From Thiothrix eikelboomii (GTDB lineage Bacteria > Pseudomonadota > Gammaproteobacteria > Thiotrichales > Thiotrichaceae): DNA of 57,397 bases. Shown here in pieces: positions 1-8,810 of the stretch. The DNA lies in the NCBI RefSeq assembly GCF_900167255.1, contig NZ_FUYB01000025.1:1-57397 (forward strand), read 5' to 3'. The stretch's first letter is position 1. Each line of letters begins with the position of its first letter. The position numbers were made by a program, and so were the translations under genes. The notes under the pieces were generated by a model. It made no database searches. It worked only from the letters and a program-made list of their open reading frames with translations, and was not told where the DNA came from.

Positions 1-225
1 TTGTGATTTTTTTAGAATTATAGCGAATAGCTACTATTAAACCCTTCTTATGCCCAAATGGTTGCTTCATCCAAATGGTGCAGTGGCATGAGTGGTGGGG
101 TGTGCTGTGGATGGTGTGCAAATTTATTTTATGTACTTTCTAAATGCCCTACGGAGCACAAAAGGTATAGATGAGGGTATAGATAAACGGAAAATCACCG
201 ATTCTTGGTAAAATCCCAGAAAGCA
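1..225. other. AT-rich flank without a recognisable gene
   Basis: I see no convincing coding region on either strand here. The stretch is AT-rich and holds a short imperfect direct repeat (GTATAGATGAG / GTATAGATAAA) near 165-190. It lies just beyond the 3' side of the tRNA-Thr gene, where integrated elements often end, but no integrase or duplicated tRNA end is visible in the window. Confidence 0.4.
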
Positions 226-260
226 AAAAGCCCTGTAAACTATTCATTTACAAGGCTTTT
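226..260 (-). terminator. Rho-independent terminator of tRNA-Thr
   Basis: Read on the minus strand, AAAAGCCTTGTAAA and TTTACAGGGCTTTT form a stem with a short loop, followed by a T-rich stretch. It starts a few bases after the tRNA CCA end, the expected place for the terminator of a single tRNA transcript. Confidence 0.75.
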
Positions 261-264
261 GAAT

Positions 265-340
<76 letters not shown>

Positions 341-353
341 GTTGAAGTTGCGT

Positions 354-382
354 ATTCTATGCAAGCTTTTTGAACGAATCAA
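354..382 (-). promoter_or_regulatory. sigma70-type promoter of tRNA-Thr
   Basis: On the minus strand TTGATT (-35) and TAGAAT (-10) are separated by 17 bases, and the mature tRNA begins about 13 bases after the -10. The -35 overlaps the last codons of trmJ. This is assignment by consensus match only. Confidence 0.55.
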
Positions 383-1167
383 GTGTTTCTTACATTAATT
401 TGATCGGCGGATGATCGACGGATAAATTTCCTACCCTGAAAGGCAGAAAGTATGCCGCGTAGGATGTTTACTTCACTTTGAGTCGGGTTAATTCGGCCAA
501 ATAAACGGCGTAAGCGCCGCATGAGTAAGCGTGGGTTGTCTGGGTCTAAATATTCCACTTCAACTAAGGCCTGCTCTAAATGTATGAAGAAGCTTTCCAT
601 CGCCGCTGTGGTTGCGGGTTCTTCCAACCCCTTCGCGCTAGTTACTTCTGGCGGCTTGGAGGCTTGGATTTGGCGGGTCGCCATCATGCATTCATAGCAA
701 ATAATCTGAATAGCGGCGGCAATATTTAAGGAAAAGAAGTCAAAAGCCATCGGGATATGTACTAAAGCTTGGCAATGTTCTAATTCTTCATTGGTAAGAC
801 CTGTACGCTCGCGTCCAAATACCAAGGCAATTTTTTGTTGTGGTAGATGTTCGGCGACCCATTGCCCGCATTCACGTGCATCCATCTGTGGCCAAGGCAA
901 GCTACGCTCCGAGCGGGCGCTGGTGCCAATCACATAATGACAATCGGCGAGGGCTGCTTGCAAGGAGCTGCATAAACGTGCCTGCTCCAAAATATCATCA
1001 GCACCTGAAGCTAAGGCTTTGGTTTCAGGGGAGTGAAAGCGGGTTGGATTCACTAAGCGCAAATCATGAATCCCCATTGTTTTCATGGCACGAGCCGCCG
1101 AGCCAATATTTCCCGGATGCGAGGTTTGGATCATGACAATACAAATTTGATCAAGTGGCTGAGTCAT
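379..1167 (-). CDS. trmJ: tRNA (cytidine/uridine-2'-O-)-methyltransferase TrmJ
   Basis: SPOUT-class methyltransferase expected to 2'-O-methylate position 32 in the anticodon loop of certain tRNAs using S-adenosylmethionine. The 262-residue product has the SpoU/TrmJ motifs: HPGNIGSAARAM near residues 17-28 with the conserved Asn, FGRERTGL near 117-124, and a C-terminal knot motif IPM...FSLNIAAAIQI near 138-155. Length agrees with the family. It starts 5 bases after the smpB stop, so smpB-trmJ is probably one transcript. Proteobacterial TrmJ often precedes isc genes, which is not the case here. Confidence 0.93.
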   Translation of the reverse strand: MTQPLDQICIVMIQTSHPGNIGSAARAMKTMGIHDLRLVNPTRFHSPETKALASGADDILEQARLCSSLQAALADCHYVIGTSARSERSLPWPQMDARECGQWVAEHLPQQKIALVFGRERTGLTNEELEHCQALVHIPMAFDFFSLNIAAAIQIICYECMMATRQIQASKPPEVTSAKGLEEPATTAAMESFFIHLEQALVEVEYLDPDNPRLLMRRLRRLFGRINPTQSEVNILRGILSAFQGRKFIRRSSADQINVRNT

Positions 1168-1171
1168 GTGC

Positions 1172-1648
1172 TTATTTCTTCATGACCCGAGCTTTTTCTC
1201 GATTCCAATCACGATCTTTTTCAGTGGCGCGTTTATCATGCAGTTGTTTGCCTTTACCAAGGCCAATCTCGAGCTTGACGCGATTATTTTTCCAATACAT
1301 GGCGGTAGGCACAACGGTATAGCCCTTGCGATCAACATCAATCAGCAAGCGGCTGATTTGATGGGCATGCAACAGCAATTTACGAGTACGCTTAGACTCA
1401 GGGATGATATGGGTTGAAGCAGACAGCATCGGCGTGATTAGCGCATTGAACAAGAAGGCTTCACCTTTATTAAACTGGATAAAGCTCTCTTTCAGTTGAA
1501 TGCGCCCATCACGAATGCTTTTGACTTCCCAGCCTTGCAGTACTAGGCCAGCCTCATAGGTATCTTCAATGTAATACTCAAAACGTGCTGTTTTATTCAG
1601 CGCGATGGTTTTATCACCCGGAGCAGATTTTTTCTTTTGCTTAGTCAT
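1172..1648 (-). CDS. smpB: SsrA-binding protein SmpB
   Basis: SmpB binds tmRNA and brings it to stalled ribosomes for trans-translation. The 158-residue product begins [11 protein letters not shown] and shows the conserved oligonucleotide-binding fold: [30 protein letters not shown] segment, then the RTRKLLLH and GLGKGK regions and a basic C-terminal tail ending in KARVMKK. The open frame extends 37 codons upstream, but that part would overlap ratA and has no family similarity, so I chose the inner ATG at 1648. Divergent from ratA, a common neighbour. Confidence 0.94.
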   Translation of the reverse strand: MTKQKKKSAPGDKTIALNKTARFEYYIEDTYEAGLVLQGWEVKSIRDGRIQLKESFIQFNKGEAFLFNALITPMLSASTHIIPESKRTRKLLLHAHQISRLLIDVDRKGYTVVPTAMYWKNNRVKLEIGLGKGKQLHDKRATEKDRDWNREKARVMKK

Positions 1649-1750
1649 TTGAATTACAATAGTAGCGGAACTGTCAGATGATAGCGCGTTCTCCCACGAA
1701 TATGAACGTTTGCTAGCGTGAGTCTTAAGCCCTATTGAAAGGAAGATTGC

Positions 1751-2182
1751 ATGGCGCATATTAGTCGAAGCGCTTTAGTCCCGTATTCGGCCGAACAAAT
1801 GTTCGTGCTGGTGGATGCGATTCGTGATTACCCCCAGTTTCTACCTTGGTGTCGTAGCTCGGTTGAGCTAGATCGTGATGCAGATGAGGTCAAAGCCTCG
1901 ATTGAAATTGCCAAGGGTGCACTCAATAAAAGCTTTACAACCTTAAATCGCATGCAGAAAAATAAGTTGATAGAAATGAGCTTAGTGGATGGTCCGTTTA
2001 AGCATTTGCATGGTTTTTGGCGTTTCGATGAACTTAAGCCGGGAGCGTGTAAGGTTGCTTTGGATTTGGACTTTGAGTTTTCTAATAAGCTGGTGAGTTT
2101 AGCGATTGGCCCGATTTTCAATCAGGTCGCTAATACATTGGTCGATTCTTTTGTGACGCGGGCGAAGCAAGTCTATGGCTGA
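1751..2182 (+). CDS. ratA: RatA family START/COQ10-like protein
   Basis: A 143-residue single-domain protein of the polyketide cyclase/START-like COQ10 group. In E. coli RatA was described as binding the 50S subunit; in other bacteria the relatives are treated as ubiquinone-binding proteins, so the role is uncertain. The N-terminus ([18 protein letters not shown]) and the DYPQFLPWC motif near residues 27-35 are diagnostic. An AAGGA ribosome-binding site precedes the ATG. Divergent from smpB and overlapping ratB by 8 bases, the standard smpB/ratA/ratB neighbourhood. Confidence 0.9.
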   Translation: MAHISRSALVPYSAEQMFVLVDAIRDYPQFLPWCRSSVELDRDADEVKASIEIAKGALNKSFTTLNRMQKNKLIEMSLVDGPFKHLHGFWRFDELKPGACKVALDLDFEFSNKLVSLAIGPIFNQVANTLVDSFVTRAKQVYG

Positions 2183-2495
2183 TTCAAGGTTAATCCCGAT
2201 TGAGGTGGTGTATCCGCTGCCCTATGAACAACGCTTATTTAAATTAGCCGTCGCGGAAGGGGCTAGTATTCGAGAGGGGATTGTGGCCAGTGGTATCTTA
2301 ACCCACTATCCCGAGCTAGTTTTAGACACGGCGAGTGTAGGTATTTTCGGTAAACTAGCCAGCTTGGATACCTCCTTAAAAGCGCGTGATCGCATTGAGA
2401 TTTACCGCCCCCTACTGGCTGATCCTAAAGAGGTACGTAAGCAGCGGGCCGCTGAAGGTAAGCGCATGAAAAAAGGTAGTAGCGAAGAGGCTTAG
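2175..2495 (+). CDS. ratB: RnfH/RatB family protein
   Basis: A 106-residue ubiquitin-like beta-grasp protein of the RnfH family (also called RatB). Family members show VVYPLPYEQ near the N-terminus and the block DRIEIYRPLLADPKEVRKQRA near residues 71-91, both present here. Function is not established; it is almost always coupled to ratA. The start overlaps the ratA end, implying translational coupling. The C-terminus is lysine-rich (GKRMKKGSSEE). Confidence 0.88.
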   Translation: MADSRLIPIEVVYPLPYEQRLFKLAVAEGASIREGIVASGILTHYPELVLDTASVGIFGKLASLDTSLKARDRIEIYRPLLADPKEVRKQRAAEGKRMKKGSSEEA

Positions 2496-2504
2496 GCGAA
2501 TTTT

Positions 2505-2533
2505 ACTCCCCTTCTTGTCAAAAAAAGGGGAGT
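2505..2533. terminator. Hairpin between convergent ratB and bamE
   Basis: ACTCCCCTT and AAGGGGAGT form a 9-bp stem around an A-rich loop in the 59-base gap between two convergent genes. It has no long T-run on either strand, so it may be a weak bidirectional terminator. Confidence 0.5.
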
Positions 2534-2554
2534 GTTTGGGTGAGGCGCTATGCT

Positions 2555-2869
2555 TTAACCAGCAGCTAGGTCTTTCTTAATATCAGTCACTTGCCCTGCT
2601 TGATTAAAAAAGACAGTAATGCCACTACGCTTTGCTTCTTTATTGCCTTCTTTTAGATAAAATACATAATCCCAGCGATTTTGTCGGAAATCGTCAGTGA
2701 GCAGAGGAGTCCCTAAAATATCTTGGACTTGAGCTTGGCTCATGCCCGGGCGCAGTTGGGACAGTTCTTCTTGTGTAATTAAATTACCTTGCTGAATATT
2801 CATGCGATATAAGCTACAACCGGAGAGGAGTAGCGCGAGAATAGTCAGTGTGATCAGACGTTTTTTCAT
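2555..2869 (-). CDS. bamE: Outer membrane assembly lipoprotein BamE
   Basis: Small lipoprotein of the BAM complex that folds outer-membrane beta-barrels. The 104-residue precursor has a signal peptide with lipobox LLSGC around residue 18 and the SmpA/OmlA core: QGNLITQEELSQLRPGMSQ, then a QVQDILGTPLL block and NRWDYVFY. Length matches the family. It is divergent from fur with 67 bases between, an arrangement frequent in gammaproteobacteria. Confidence 0.94.
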   Translation of the reverse strand: MKKRLITLTILALLLSGCSLYRMNIQQGNLITQEELSQLRPGMSQAQVQDILGTPLLTDDFRQNRWDYVFYLKEGNKEAKRSGITVFFNQAGQVTDIKKDLAAG

Positions 2870-2936
2870 GGTAGTGTTGTCTTATACTATAGAAAAGCGA
2901 GTGTCATGATAGATCATTCAGCGTGGAGAGTGCAGA

Positions 2937-3344
2937 GTGGAAGGAAAAGATATTAAACGAGCGGGTCTAAAAATCACTCAGCCTCGAGTAAAAATTCTCG
3001 AATTGTTGGAAAATTCAGCAGATCATCACCTGAGTGCTGAAGATATTTACAAAACTTTATTAAACAATGGTGATGATATTGGCCTTGCGACCGTATACCG
3101 AGTCTTAACTCAGTTTGAGGCAGCGGGGTTAGTCACTCGCCATCATTTTGAAAGTGGGCAAGCGGTGTTCGAGTTATCCTCCGAAGAGCATCATGATCAT
3201 ATGGTCTGTATACGTACCGGACGTGTGGTTGAGTTTTGCGACGAAGTGATTGAGCAACGCCAAAAAGATATTGCACGCGAACATGGCTTTGAAATCACAG
3301 GGCATTCACTGATTCTGTATGGTCAGTTTATCGAAAAAAACTAA
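2937..3344 (+). CDS. fur: Ferric uptake regulator Fur
   Basis: Iron-responsive repressor. The 135-residue product has the N-terminal winged helix (RAGLKITQPRVKILELLE; GLATVYRVLTQFEAAGLV) and the C-terminal dimer domain with the metal-binding EEHHDHMVC motif near residues 82-90. The second CxxC-type site is only partly conserved (a single Cys in VVEFCDE), as in several Fur proteins. It begins with GTG after a purine-rich stretch. The fur-bamE divergent pair is conserved in related bacteria. I did not find a clear Fur box in the short upstream region. Confidence 0.93.
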   Translation: MEGKDIKRAGLKITQPRVKILELLENSADHHLSAEDIYKTLLNNGDDIGLATVYRVLTQFEAAGLVTRHHFESGQAVFELSSEEHHDHMVCIRTGRVVEFCDEVIEQRQKDIAREHGFEITGHSLILYGQFIEKN

Positions 3345-3371
3345 AAAATCAGCGAAAATACGCCAGTAGTT

Positions 3372-3400
3372 TTTGCATTTACCGCTTAGGCCGGTATAAT
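3372..3400 (+). promoter_or_regulatory. sigma70 promoter for rpsU
   Basis: TTTGCA and a perfect TATAAT separated by 17 bases lie about 70 bases before the rpsU start. The gene begins soon after the fur stop but in a region with no other purpose, so this fits a dedicated rpsU-yqeY promoter. Confidence 0.6.
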
Positions 3401-3472
3401 CGCGCATTTACTGAAAATACCATCCTAGGATGGGGTTCATTTGTATACTTTAAATTTTGAGATTGATTGTCC

Positions 3473-3688
3473 ATGCCAAGTGTAAGAGTAAGAGATTCTG
3501 AGCCATTTGAGATTGCCGTTCGCCGCTTTAAGCGTACTTGTGAAAAAGCAGGGGTAGTGGCTGAAGTTCGCGCCCGTGAATTCTATGAAAAACCCACTGC
3601 TATCCGTAAGCGTGAGCGTGCAGCTGCAGTTAAACGTAATCTGAAACGTATCTCTCGTGATTTAAACCGTCGCGTTAGACTCTTCTAA
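3473..3688 (+). CDS. rpsU: 30S ribosomal protein S21
   Basis: Small ribosomal subunit protein needed for initiation. The 71-residue product aligns by eye over its full length with E. coli S21: [25 protein letters not shown], and the basic tail LNRRVRLF. The frame opens at a TTG two codons earlier, but the ATG at 3473 gives exactly the family length. yqeY follows after 28 bases. The dnaG and rpoD genes that often follow rpsU are absent here. Confidence 0.95.
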   Translation: MPSVRVRDSEPFEIAVRRFKRTCEKAGVVAEVRAREFYEKPTAIRKRERAAAVKRNLKRISRDLNRRVRLF

Positions 3689-3716
3689 TCACTGCTTACC
3701 CCTTTGGCGATTTGCG

Positions 3717-4163
3717 ATGACTTTAAAAGAGCAACTGACTGAAGCGATGAAGCAAGCCTTGCGTGCCCAAGATAAAGCACGTTTGGGGGTTGTTCGCTTG
3801 GTTTTAGCCGCGATCAAGCAACAAGAGGTTGATACGCGCCAAGAGCAAGATGATTTAGCCGTGCTGGCCGTGCTAGATAAAATGGTTAAGCAGCGTCGCG
3901 AATCTATTCGCCAATATACTGAAGCAGGTCGCTTAGAGTTAGCTGAGCAAGAGCAGTTTGAAATCAATGTGATTCAAGAGTACTTGCCACAAGCACTTAG
4001 CGATGCTGAAATTACCGCTTTAGTGGCTGAAGCAGTGGCTGCCACAGGTGCTGCTTCAGTGAAAGACATGGGTAAAGTCATGGCTTGGGTAAAACCTAAA
4101 GCCCAAGGGCGGGCTGACATGGGCAAAGTCAGTAGCCTCATCAAAACGAGCTTAGGCGGTTGA
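3717..4163 (+). CDS. yqeY: GatB/YqeY domain protein
   Basis: A 148-residue YqeY protein, two helical subdomains related to the tail of GatB, the amidotransferase that acts on mischarged tRNA. Its exact role in organisms like this is unresolved. Recognised by the N-terminal LKEQLTEAMKQALRAQD, the middle EFEINVIQEYLPQ-like segment near residues 80-92, and the end VKPKAQGRADMGKVSSLIK. Directly downstream of rpsU, the usual partner. Confidence 0.9.
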   Translation: MTLKEQLTEAMKQALRAQDKARLGVVRLVLAAIKQQEVDTRQEQDDLAVLAVLDKMVKQRRESIRQYTEAGRLELAEQEQFEINVIQEYLPQALSDAEITALVAEAVAATGAASVKDMGKVMAWVKPKAQGRADMGKVSSLIKTSLGG

Positions 4164-4231
4164 TTTAGTCATCTACCGCTGGTTGTTTCTCGCCTGCATC
4201 TATTTCGTCTGTTTGTGTTAGGAGTGTCACT

Positions 4232-5308
4232 ATGAGTACCGCTGTTCCACTCAAAAATGATCGTTTTTTGCGTGCGTTACTCAAGCAACCCGTGGATACC
4301 ACTCCCATTTGGATTATGCGTCAAGCAGGTCGCTACTTGCCGGAGTATCGTGCTAGCCGTAAGCGGGCAGGTAGCTTTATGGATTTATGCAAAAATCCAG
4401 AGTTGGCTTGTGAGGTGACTCTGCAACCGTTAGAGCGCTTTGATCTCGATGCTGCAATTCTCTTTTCAGATATTTTGACGATTCCTGATGCAATGGGTTT
4501 AGGTCTTTATTTCTCGGAAGGCGAAGGCCCACGCTTTGAGCGTCCAGTACAAGATCGTCAAGCTATCAATGCTCTGCCCATTCCTGATCCAGAAGATGAA
4601 TTACGCTATGTGATGGATGCAGTGCGCACGATTCGGCGTGATTTGCAAGGCCGTGTACCTTTGATCGGTTTTTCAGGTAGTCCGTGGACTTTGGCGACTT
4701 ATATGGTGGAAGGTTCGTCTAGCAAAGACTTCGCGAAAGTTAAGGGTCTGCTGTATGGCGATCCTAAAACTTTGCATTTGCTATTAGAAAAACTAGCTAA
4801 AAGTGTGACTCGTTACCTGAATGCACAAATTGCAGCGGGTGCACAAGCGGTAATGATTTTTGATACTTGGGGGGGGACTTTAACTCCGAGTACTTATCGT
4901 GAGTTTTCCCTCGCTTATATGCAGCAGATCGTGGACGGTTTGCAGCGGGAAGCCGAAGGCCGTCGAGTGCCTGTTATTCTCTTCACCAAAGGGGGCGCAC
5001 AATGGTTAGAGTCGATGGCGGCGACAGGTTGTGATGCTTTAGGTTTGGATTGGACGATTAATATTGGCGAAGCAGCTCAACGAGTCGGCCAACAAGTAGC
5101 CTTACAGGGGAATATGGATCCTTGCGTTTTATATGCACACCCTGCAGCGATTCGGCAACAAGTGGTGAAGATTATCCATGATTTCCCGCATCCAACGGGG
5201 CATGTGTTTAATCTGGGGCATGGCATTCATCAGCATATTAATCCCGAGCATGTTAAGGTGTTAGTTGATACCGTGCATGAGTTGGGTAAAGCAGGCAAAG
5301 CGGCTTAA
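4232..5308 (+). CDS. hemE: Uroporphyrinogen decarboxylase
   Basis: Cytosolic haem-pathway enzyme that converts uroporphyrinogen III to coproporphyrinogen III by four decarboxylations. The 358-residue product has the signature [16 protein letters not shown] near residues 26-41 (with the essential Arg residues), the [10 protein letters not shown] segment near 81-90, [10 protein letters not shown] and the C-terminal [10 protein letters not shown] motif. TTAGGAG sits 9 bases before the ATG. The stop overlaps the convergent gene at 5305-5913 by four bases. Confidence 0.96.
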   Translation: MSTAVPLKNDRFLRALLKQPVDTTPIWIMRQAGRYLPEYRASRKRAGSFMDLCKNPELACEVTLQPLERFDLDAAILFSDILTIPDAMGLGLYFSEGEGPRFERPVQDRQAINALPIPDPEDELRYVMDAVRTIRRDLQGRVPLIGFSGSPWTLATYMVEGSSSKDFAKVKGLLYGDPKTLHLLLEKLAKSVTRYLNAQIAAGAQAVMIFDTWGGTLTPSTYREFSLAYMQQIVDGLQREAEGRRVPVILFTKGGAQWLESMAATGCDALGLDWTINIGEAAQRVGQQVALQGNMDPCVLYAHPAAIRQQVVKIIHDFPHPTGHVFNLGHGIHQHINPEHVKVLVDTVHELGKAGKAA

Positions 5309-5913
5309 GGTGGCGGCATCGCTGCGAGGATTTCTTGTAAGCGCTTATAATCAGCTCGCTTAATTCCTTTACCTGTCATACTGTTTAAGGCAGACAGACT
5401 GCCGTGTCCATCATCGGGGAAAATCATTAATTCGACTTCTACATTGTCCACATATAAGCGCAAAAGTGGGAAGTAATCCTGCTTTTTGCCTGCTTTCATT
5501 TTACGATCATGAATTTGAAAGGGCAGTTGTTTTTCTTCTAAATAAAACATCACATCTTCAGCGCGATTCGCCGATAAATGTAAGGTAATGGCGGATACTG
5601 GGCTAGAAGTTCCCTCAAGGGCTGCACCTGTCAAAAAAGGCTGGAAAGGCTCTAAAAACTCCATCGCTTCTAATGCAATTTCTCGATGCAAACGTAAAGT
5701 GGCTTGATGTTCTTTAGGGTCGATCAGCTGTACATATTCATGTAGGGCTTGTTCAATTTCTTCATTACTGGGTTGATTCTTCGCTTGATGATCAGCACCA
5801 AAACGCTGTGAGGCTTTTTGTTTAGCCAGTCGATAATCACGATAACCTTCTTCATAAATTAAGCGAGCGGTTTCATCAGCAATCAGCTGGCGGAGATTCT
5901 TTTCAAGATACAT
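5305..5913 (-). CDS. Conserved hypothetical, possibly nucleotidyltransferase-like
   Basis: A 202-residue soluble protein whose function I do not recognise. The N-terminal 80 residues are helical and charged ([20 protein letters not shown], then [12 protein letters not shown]). The second half has a segment [20 protein letters not shown] near residues 93-112 that resembles the G-x-x-x-x-G-T/S hairpin of nucleotidyltransferase folds, although the expected Asp pair is not obvious. Its ATG directly abuts the stop of ponA (TAAATG), so the two are co-transcribed. Confidence 0.6.
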   Translation of the reverse strand: MYLEKNLRQLIADETARLIYEEGYRDYRLAKQKASQRFGADHQAKNQPSNEEIEQALHEYVQLIDPKEHQATLRLHREIALEAMEFLEPFQPFLTGAALEGTSSPVSAITLHLSANRAEDVMFYLEEKQLPFQIHDRKMKAGKKQDYFPLLRLYVDNVEVELMIFPDDGHGSLSALNSMTGKGIKRADYKRLQEILAAMPPP

Positions 5914-8562
5914 TTAAAAAATTTGTTCTGGGATTTCTACCGCTTCACGTTTGCGCACCGGAGCAGGGCGTTGAGTCGGTTGATGGGTTGCAGTTGGAGG
6001 GGTGGATTCGGTCGCCGCACTCGTAAATTCGAAGTTTTCTGTTTTGGCTCGTGCAGGCTTAGCGGCTTCAGGTTGAGCGACCAACTTTTCTTCAATCACT
6101 TCAGCACTGGTATCATCCGCGAGTAGACCTGTTTTAGCATCAATTTTCACCATTTGGAGCTTATCCAGCTTTTTGAATTTTTTCTCAGGAGCATTTTTAA
6201 GTACTTGTTGCATTAAGCCTATCCACATGGGTACGGCGACTTTGCCGGAAGTTTCACCTTCGCCCAGCTCTGCCATATCATCAAAGCCAGACCAAGCAAC
6301 GGCGACATAATCGGGAGTAAAACCGCAAAACCAAGAGTCACGTTGCTCATTGGTGGTACCCGTTTTGCCTGCAATATCACTCCGATGGAGCGTTTTATTC
6401 ACGGCTGCCGCTGTACCAAATTGAGTCACACCTTGCATCATGGTGACAATCTGGTGCTGAGTCCGTGAATCAATAATACGCACTGCAGCAGGGGCGATTT
6501 TGCCCGGCTCAGTGTCATAGTCTTTGTTTTCAAGCGCGGCTAGTTTAGCATCAGCACTGGTTTTTTTATCTTTATTATCCGTTTCTTTATTATCTGTTTT
6601 AGTAGGGTCAAGGCTGTCTGCGATTTGAGTCGCTGCAGCCAGCTCGGATTGAGTCGGTTTCGGTTTGCGGATCGGGCATAATTTAATGTCATCACCACAG
6701 ACTTGACGTGTTTCGGTGGTGGCATCAAATAAAACTTGGCCATTACTGTCTTGAATCCGATTAATAAAATGCGCATCTACTTTAAAGCCACCATTGGCAA
6801 AGGCTGCATAAGTTGTAGCCATTTGCACTGGCGTGGTTAAGCCTGTTCCTAAAGCGAGTGTTAAATTCGGCGGTAAATGTTCACGTGAAAACCCAAAGCG
6901 CGTCGCGTAATTAATCGTATAGGGAATGCCCGTATCTCTAAGTAAACGAATCGACACAAGATTACGTGATTTTGCTAGGGCCTCACTTAAGGTCGTGGGG
7001 CCAATATAAGAGCCGCCAAAATTCTTAGGCTGCCAATTACTGCCCGGAATACTGATGGGAGCGTCATTGACGATACTCGTAGGGGCGAAGCCACGGGAGA
7101 GGGCGGCAGAATAAATAATCGGTTTAAAACTAGAACCGGGCTGGCGCATCGCTTGAGTGGCTCGATTGAATTTGCTGTAGTAGAAATCATACCCTCCCAT
7201 GACCGCACGGATCGCTCCATTATGCGGATCCATTAATACTAAAGCACCACCGACCGTTGGAATTTGGGTGAACTGCCAGCCATTTGTGGGGGCAAGTTCG
7301 GTTTTATTCGTCGATTTGAGTGGACGCACCCGAATAATATCACCCGCGACTATCACATCTGAGACCCGTTTGGGCGTGCTACCCCGTCGATTGGCAGTGA
7401 TGAATTTATTAGCCCATTTCACATCGGCAAGACTTAGGCTGATGACGGTTTCATTCATTAAGAGTACGGAAGCTTCCGTTTTGGTGCTTTTTAGTACCAG
7501 CCCTGCTTGTAAATCGCCGACTTGTTGATAGTTAGACAGTTTATCCAGTAGCTCATCCTGACTGCTGTAGTCTTCGAGGTTAATATGATCTTCAGCTCCC
7601 CGATAACCGTGCCGCCGATCATAATTTTCTAAGGTGGTACGTAAGGCATCGGTGGCATAGGTTTGCATTTCTGAGTCAAGCGTGGTGTAAACATCATAGC
7701 CTTGGGTATAGGCTTTATCTTGATATTTTTCCACAATCGCTGCTCTGACCATTTCGGCTAGATACGGGGCATAGGTTTCAATATCCGGTTTATGGACTGA
7801 GGCCGTATTCGGTTGTTTCACGGCGATTTTATAATCGGCTAGCGTAATAAAGCCTTGTTCAGCCATTCGCTGCAAAATATAGTTGCGCCGTGTCATTGCA
7901 CGGGGTTCATTCACAATGGGATTGTAGCGCGAGGGGGCTTTGGGTAGACCCGCGATCATTGCCATTTCAGCTAAACTCAGATCATCGAGTTGCTTACCAT
8001 AATAAGTTTCCGCTGCCGCTGCTATGCCATAAGCACGATTACCTAAGAAGATTTTATTTAAATATAACTCTAAAATTTCATCTTTGGATAAAGTTTGCTC
8101 CAAACGAATGGCTAATAGGGTTTCCTTAAATTTACGAGCTAAAGTTTTGTCATTATCCAAAAAGGCATTACGTGCTAATTGCATGGTAATAGTGCTCGCC
8201 CCTTGCGACTTGCGGCCCGTTGCAATGACATTATACAGCGCCCGCGCAACCCCCTTCGGGTCGATACCTTGGTGTTCGTAATAGCGCGCATCTTCGATAG
8301 CGATAAAGGCTTGGCGCAGGCGCTCGGGGATGGCATTAAAATTCACTGGGCGACTGCGTTTCTCACCATATTCAGCAATTAATCGCTCGTCACGCGAATA
8401 AATACGCAAAGGTACTTGAATATCAATCTTGCGCAAATCTTCACTGTTAGGCAGCTGGGGAGAGTAGATAAAATACAAGCCTGCCAAGATAGCTAAGCCG
8501 ACTGTACTAAGGCTCAGCAACGAGCTCAGTAAGAAGGTAATTAAATGGATGAAAAAACGCAT
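5914..8562 (-). CDS. mrcA: Penicillin-binding protein 1A
   Basis: Bifunctional class A PBP that polymerises and cross-links peptidoglycan. The 882-residue product has a membrane anchor at about residues 10-33, a GT51 transglycosylase domain with catalytic Glu in AIEDARYYEHQG (E90), an inserted OB-like region, and a transpeptidase domain with SSFK (Ser477/Lys480), SRN, and KTGTT (Lys733). A 90-residue Pro/Ala/Lys-rich tail follows. It is divergent from pilM, the classical ponA-pilMNOPQ arrangement of gammaproteobacteria. The symbol ponA is also in use. Confidence 0.96.
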   Translation of the reverse strand: MRFFIHLITFLLSSLLSLSTVGLAILAGLYFIYSPQLPNSEDLRKIDIQVPLRIYSRDERLIAEYGEKRSRPVNFNAIPERLRQAFIAIEDARYYEHQGIDPKGVARALYNVIATGRKSQGASTITMQLARNAFLDNDKTLARKFKETLLAIRLEQTLSKDEILELYLNKIFLGNRAYGIAAAAETYYGKQLDDLSLAEMAMIAGLPKAPSRYNPIVNEPRAMTRRNYILQRMAEQGFITLADYKIAVKQPNTASVHKPDIETYAPYLAEMVRAAIVEKYQDKAYTQGYDVYTTLDSEMQTYATDALRTTLENYDRRHGYRGAEDHINLEDYSSQDELLDKLSNYQQVGDLQAGLVLKSTKTEASVLLMNETVISLSLADVKWANKFITANRRGSTPKRVSDVIVAGDIIRVRPLKSTNKTELAPTNGWQFTQIPTVGGALVLMDPHNGAIRAVMGGYDFYYSKFNRATQAMRQPGSSFKPIIYSAALSRGFAPTSIVNDAPISIPGSNWQPKNFGGSYIGPTTLSEALAKSRNLVSIRLLRDTGIPYTINYATRFGFSREHLPPNLTLALGTGLTTPVQMATTYAAFANGGFKVDAHFINRIQDSNGQVLFDATTETRQVCGDDIKLCPIRKPKPTQSELAAATQIADSLDPTKTDNKETDNKDKKTSADAKLAALENKDYDTEPGKIAPAAVRIIDSRTQHQIVTMMQGVTQFGTAAAVNKTLHRSDIAGKTGTTNEQRDSWFCGFTPDYVAVAWSGFDDMAELGEGETSGKVAVPMWIGLMQQVLKNAPEKKFKKLDKLQMVKIDAKTGLLADDTSAEVIEEKLVAQPEAAKPARAKTENFEFTSAATESTPPTATHQPTQRPAPVRKREAVEIPEQIF

Positions 8563-8810
8563 AATGCCCGTATTAACCTGAATCTATTGTTCTAGTACTT
8601 AAGCGGTGGTCTGACGGTAAACACATCAAGACTGAGACGAAGAATGCAGTTTATAAAGTGCTGTTGGCAGCTTGGTTAGGGTGCATTTCGTCTTCCCCGT
8701 TCATCTGAAACCGAGGCGCTATCAAAGTAGTCAGGGTAGACTATTTTTAGATACAACGCTACCATGCTATGAAACTTGAATAATAAAAATAAATTTAAAT
8801 GTGAGTTGCC

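Noticed and set aside
840..1417. Plus-strand open frames over trmJ and smpB
   Set aside because: They lie inside well-supported minus-strand genes, have no ribosome-binding site and no recognisable protein features.
3345..4231. rpsU-dnaG-rpoD macromolecular synthesis operon
   Set aside because: After rpsU and yqeY comes hemE; no primase or sigma factor gene is present in the window.
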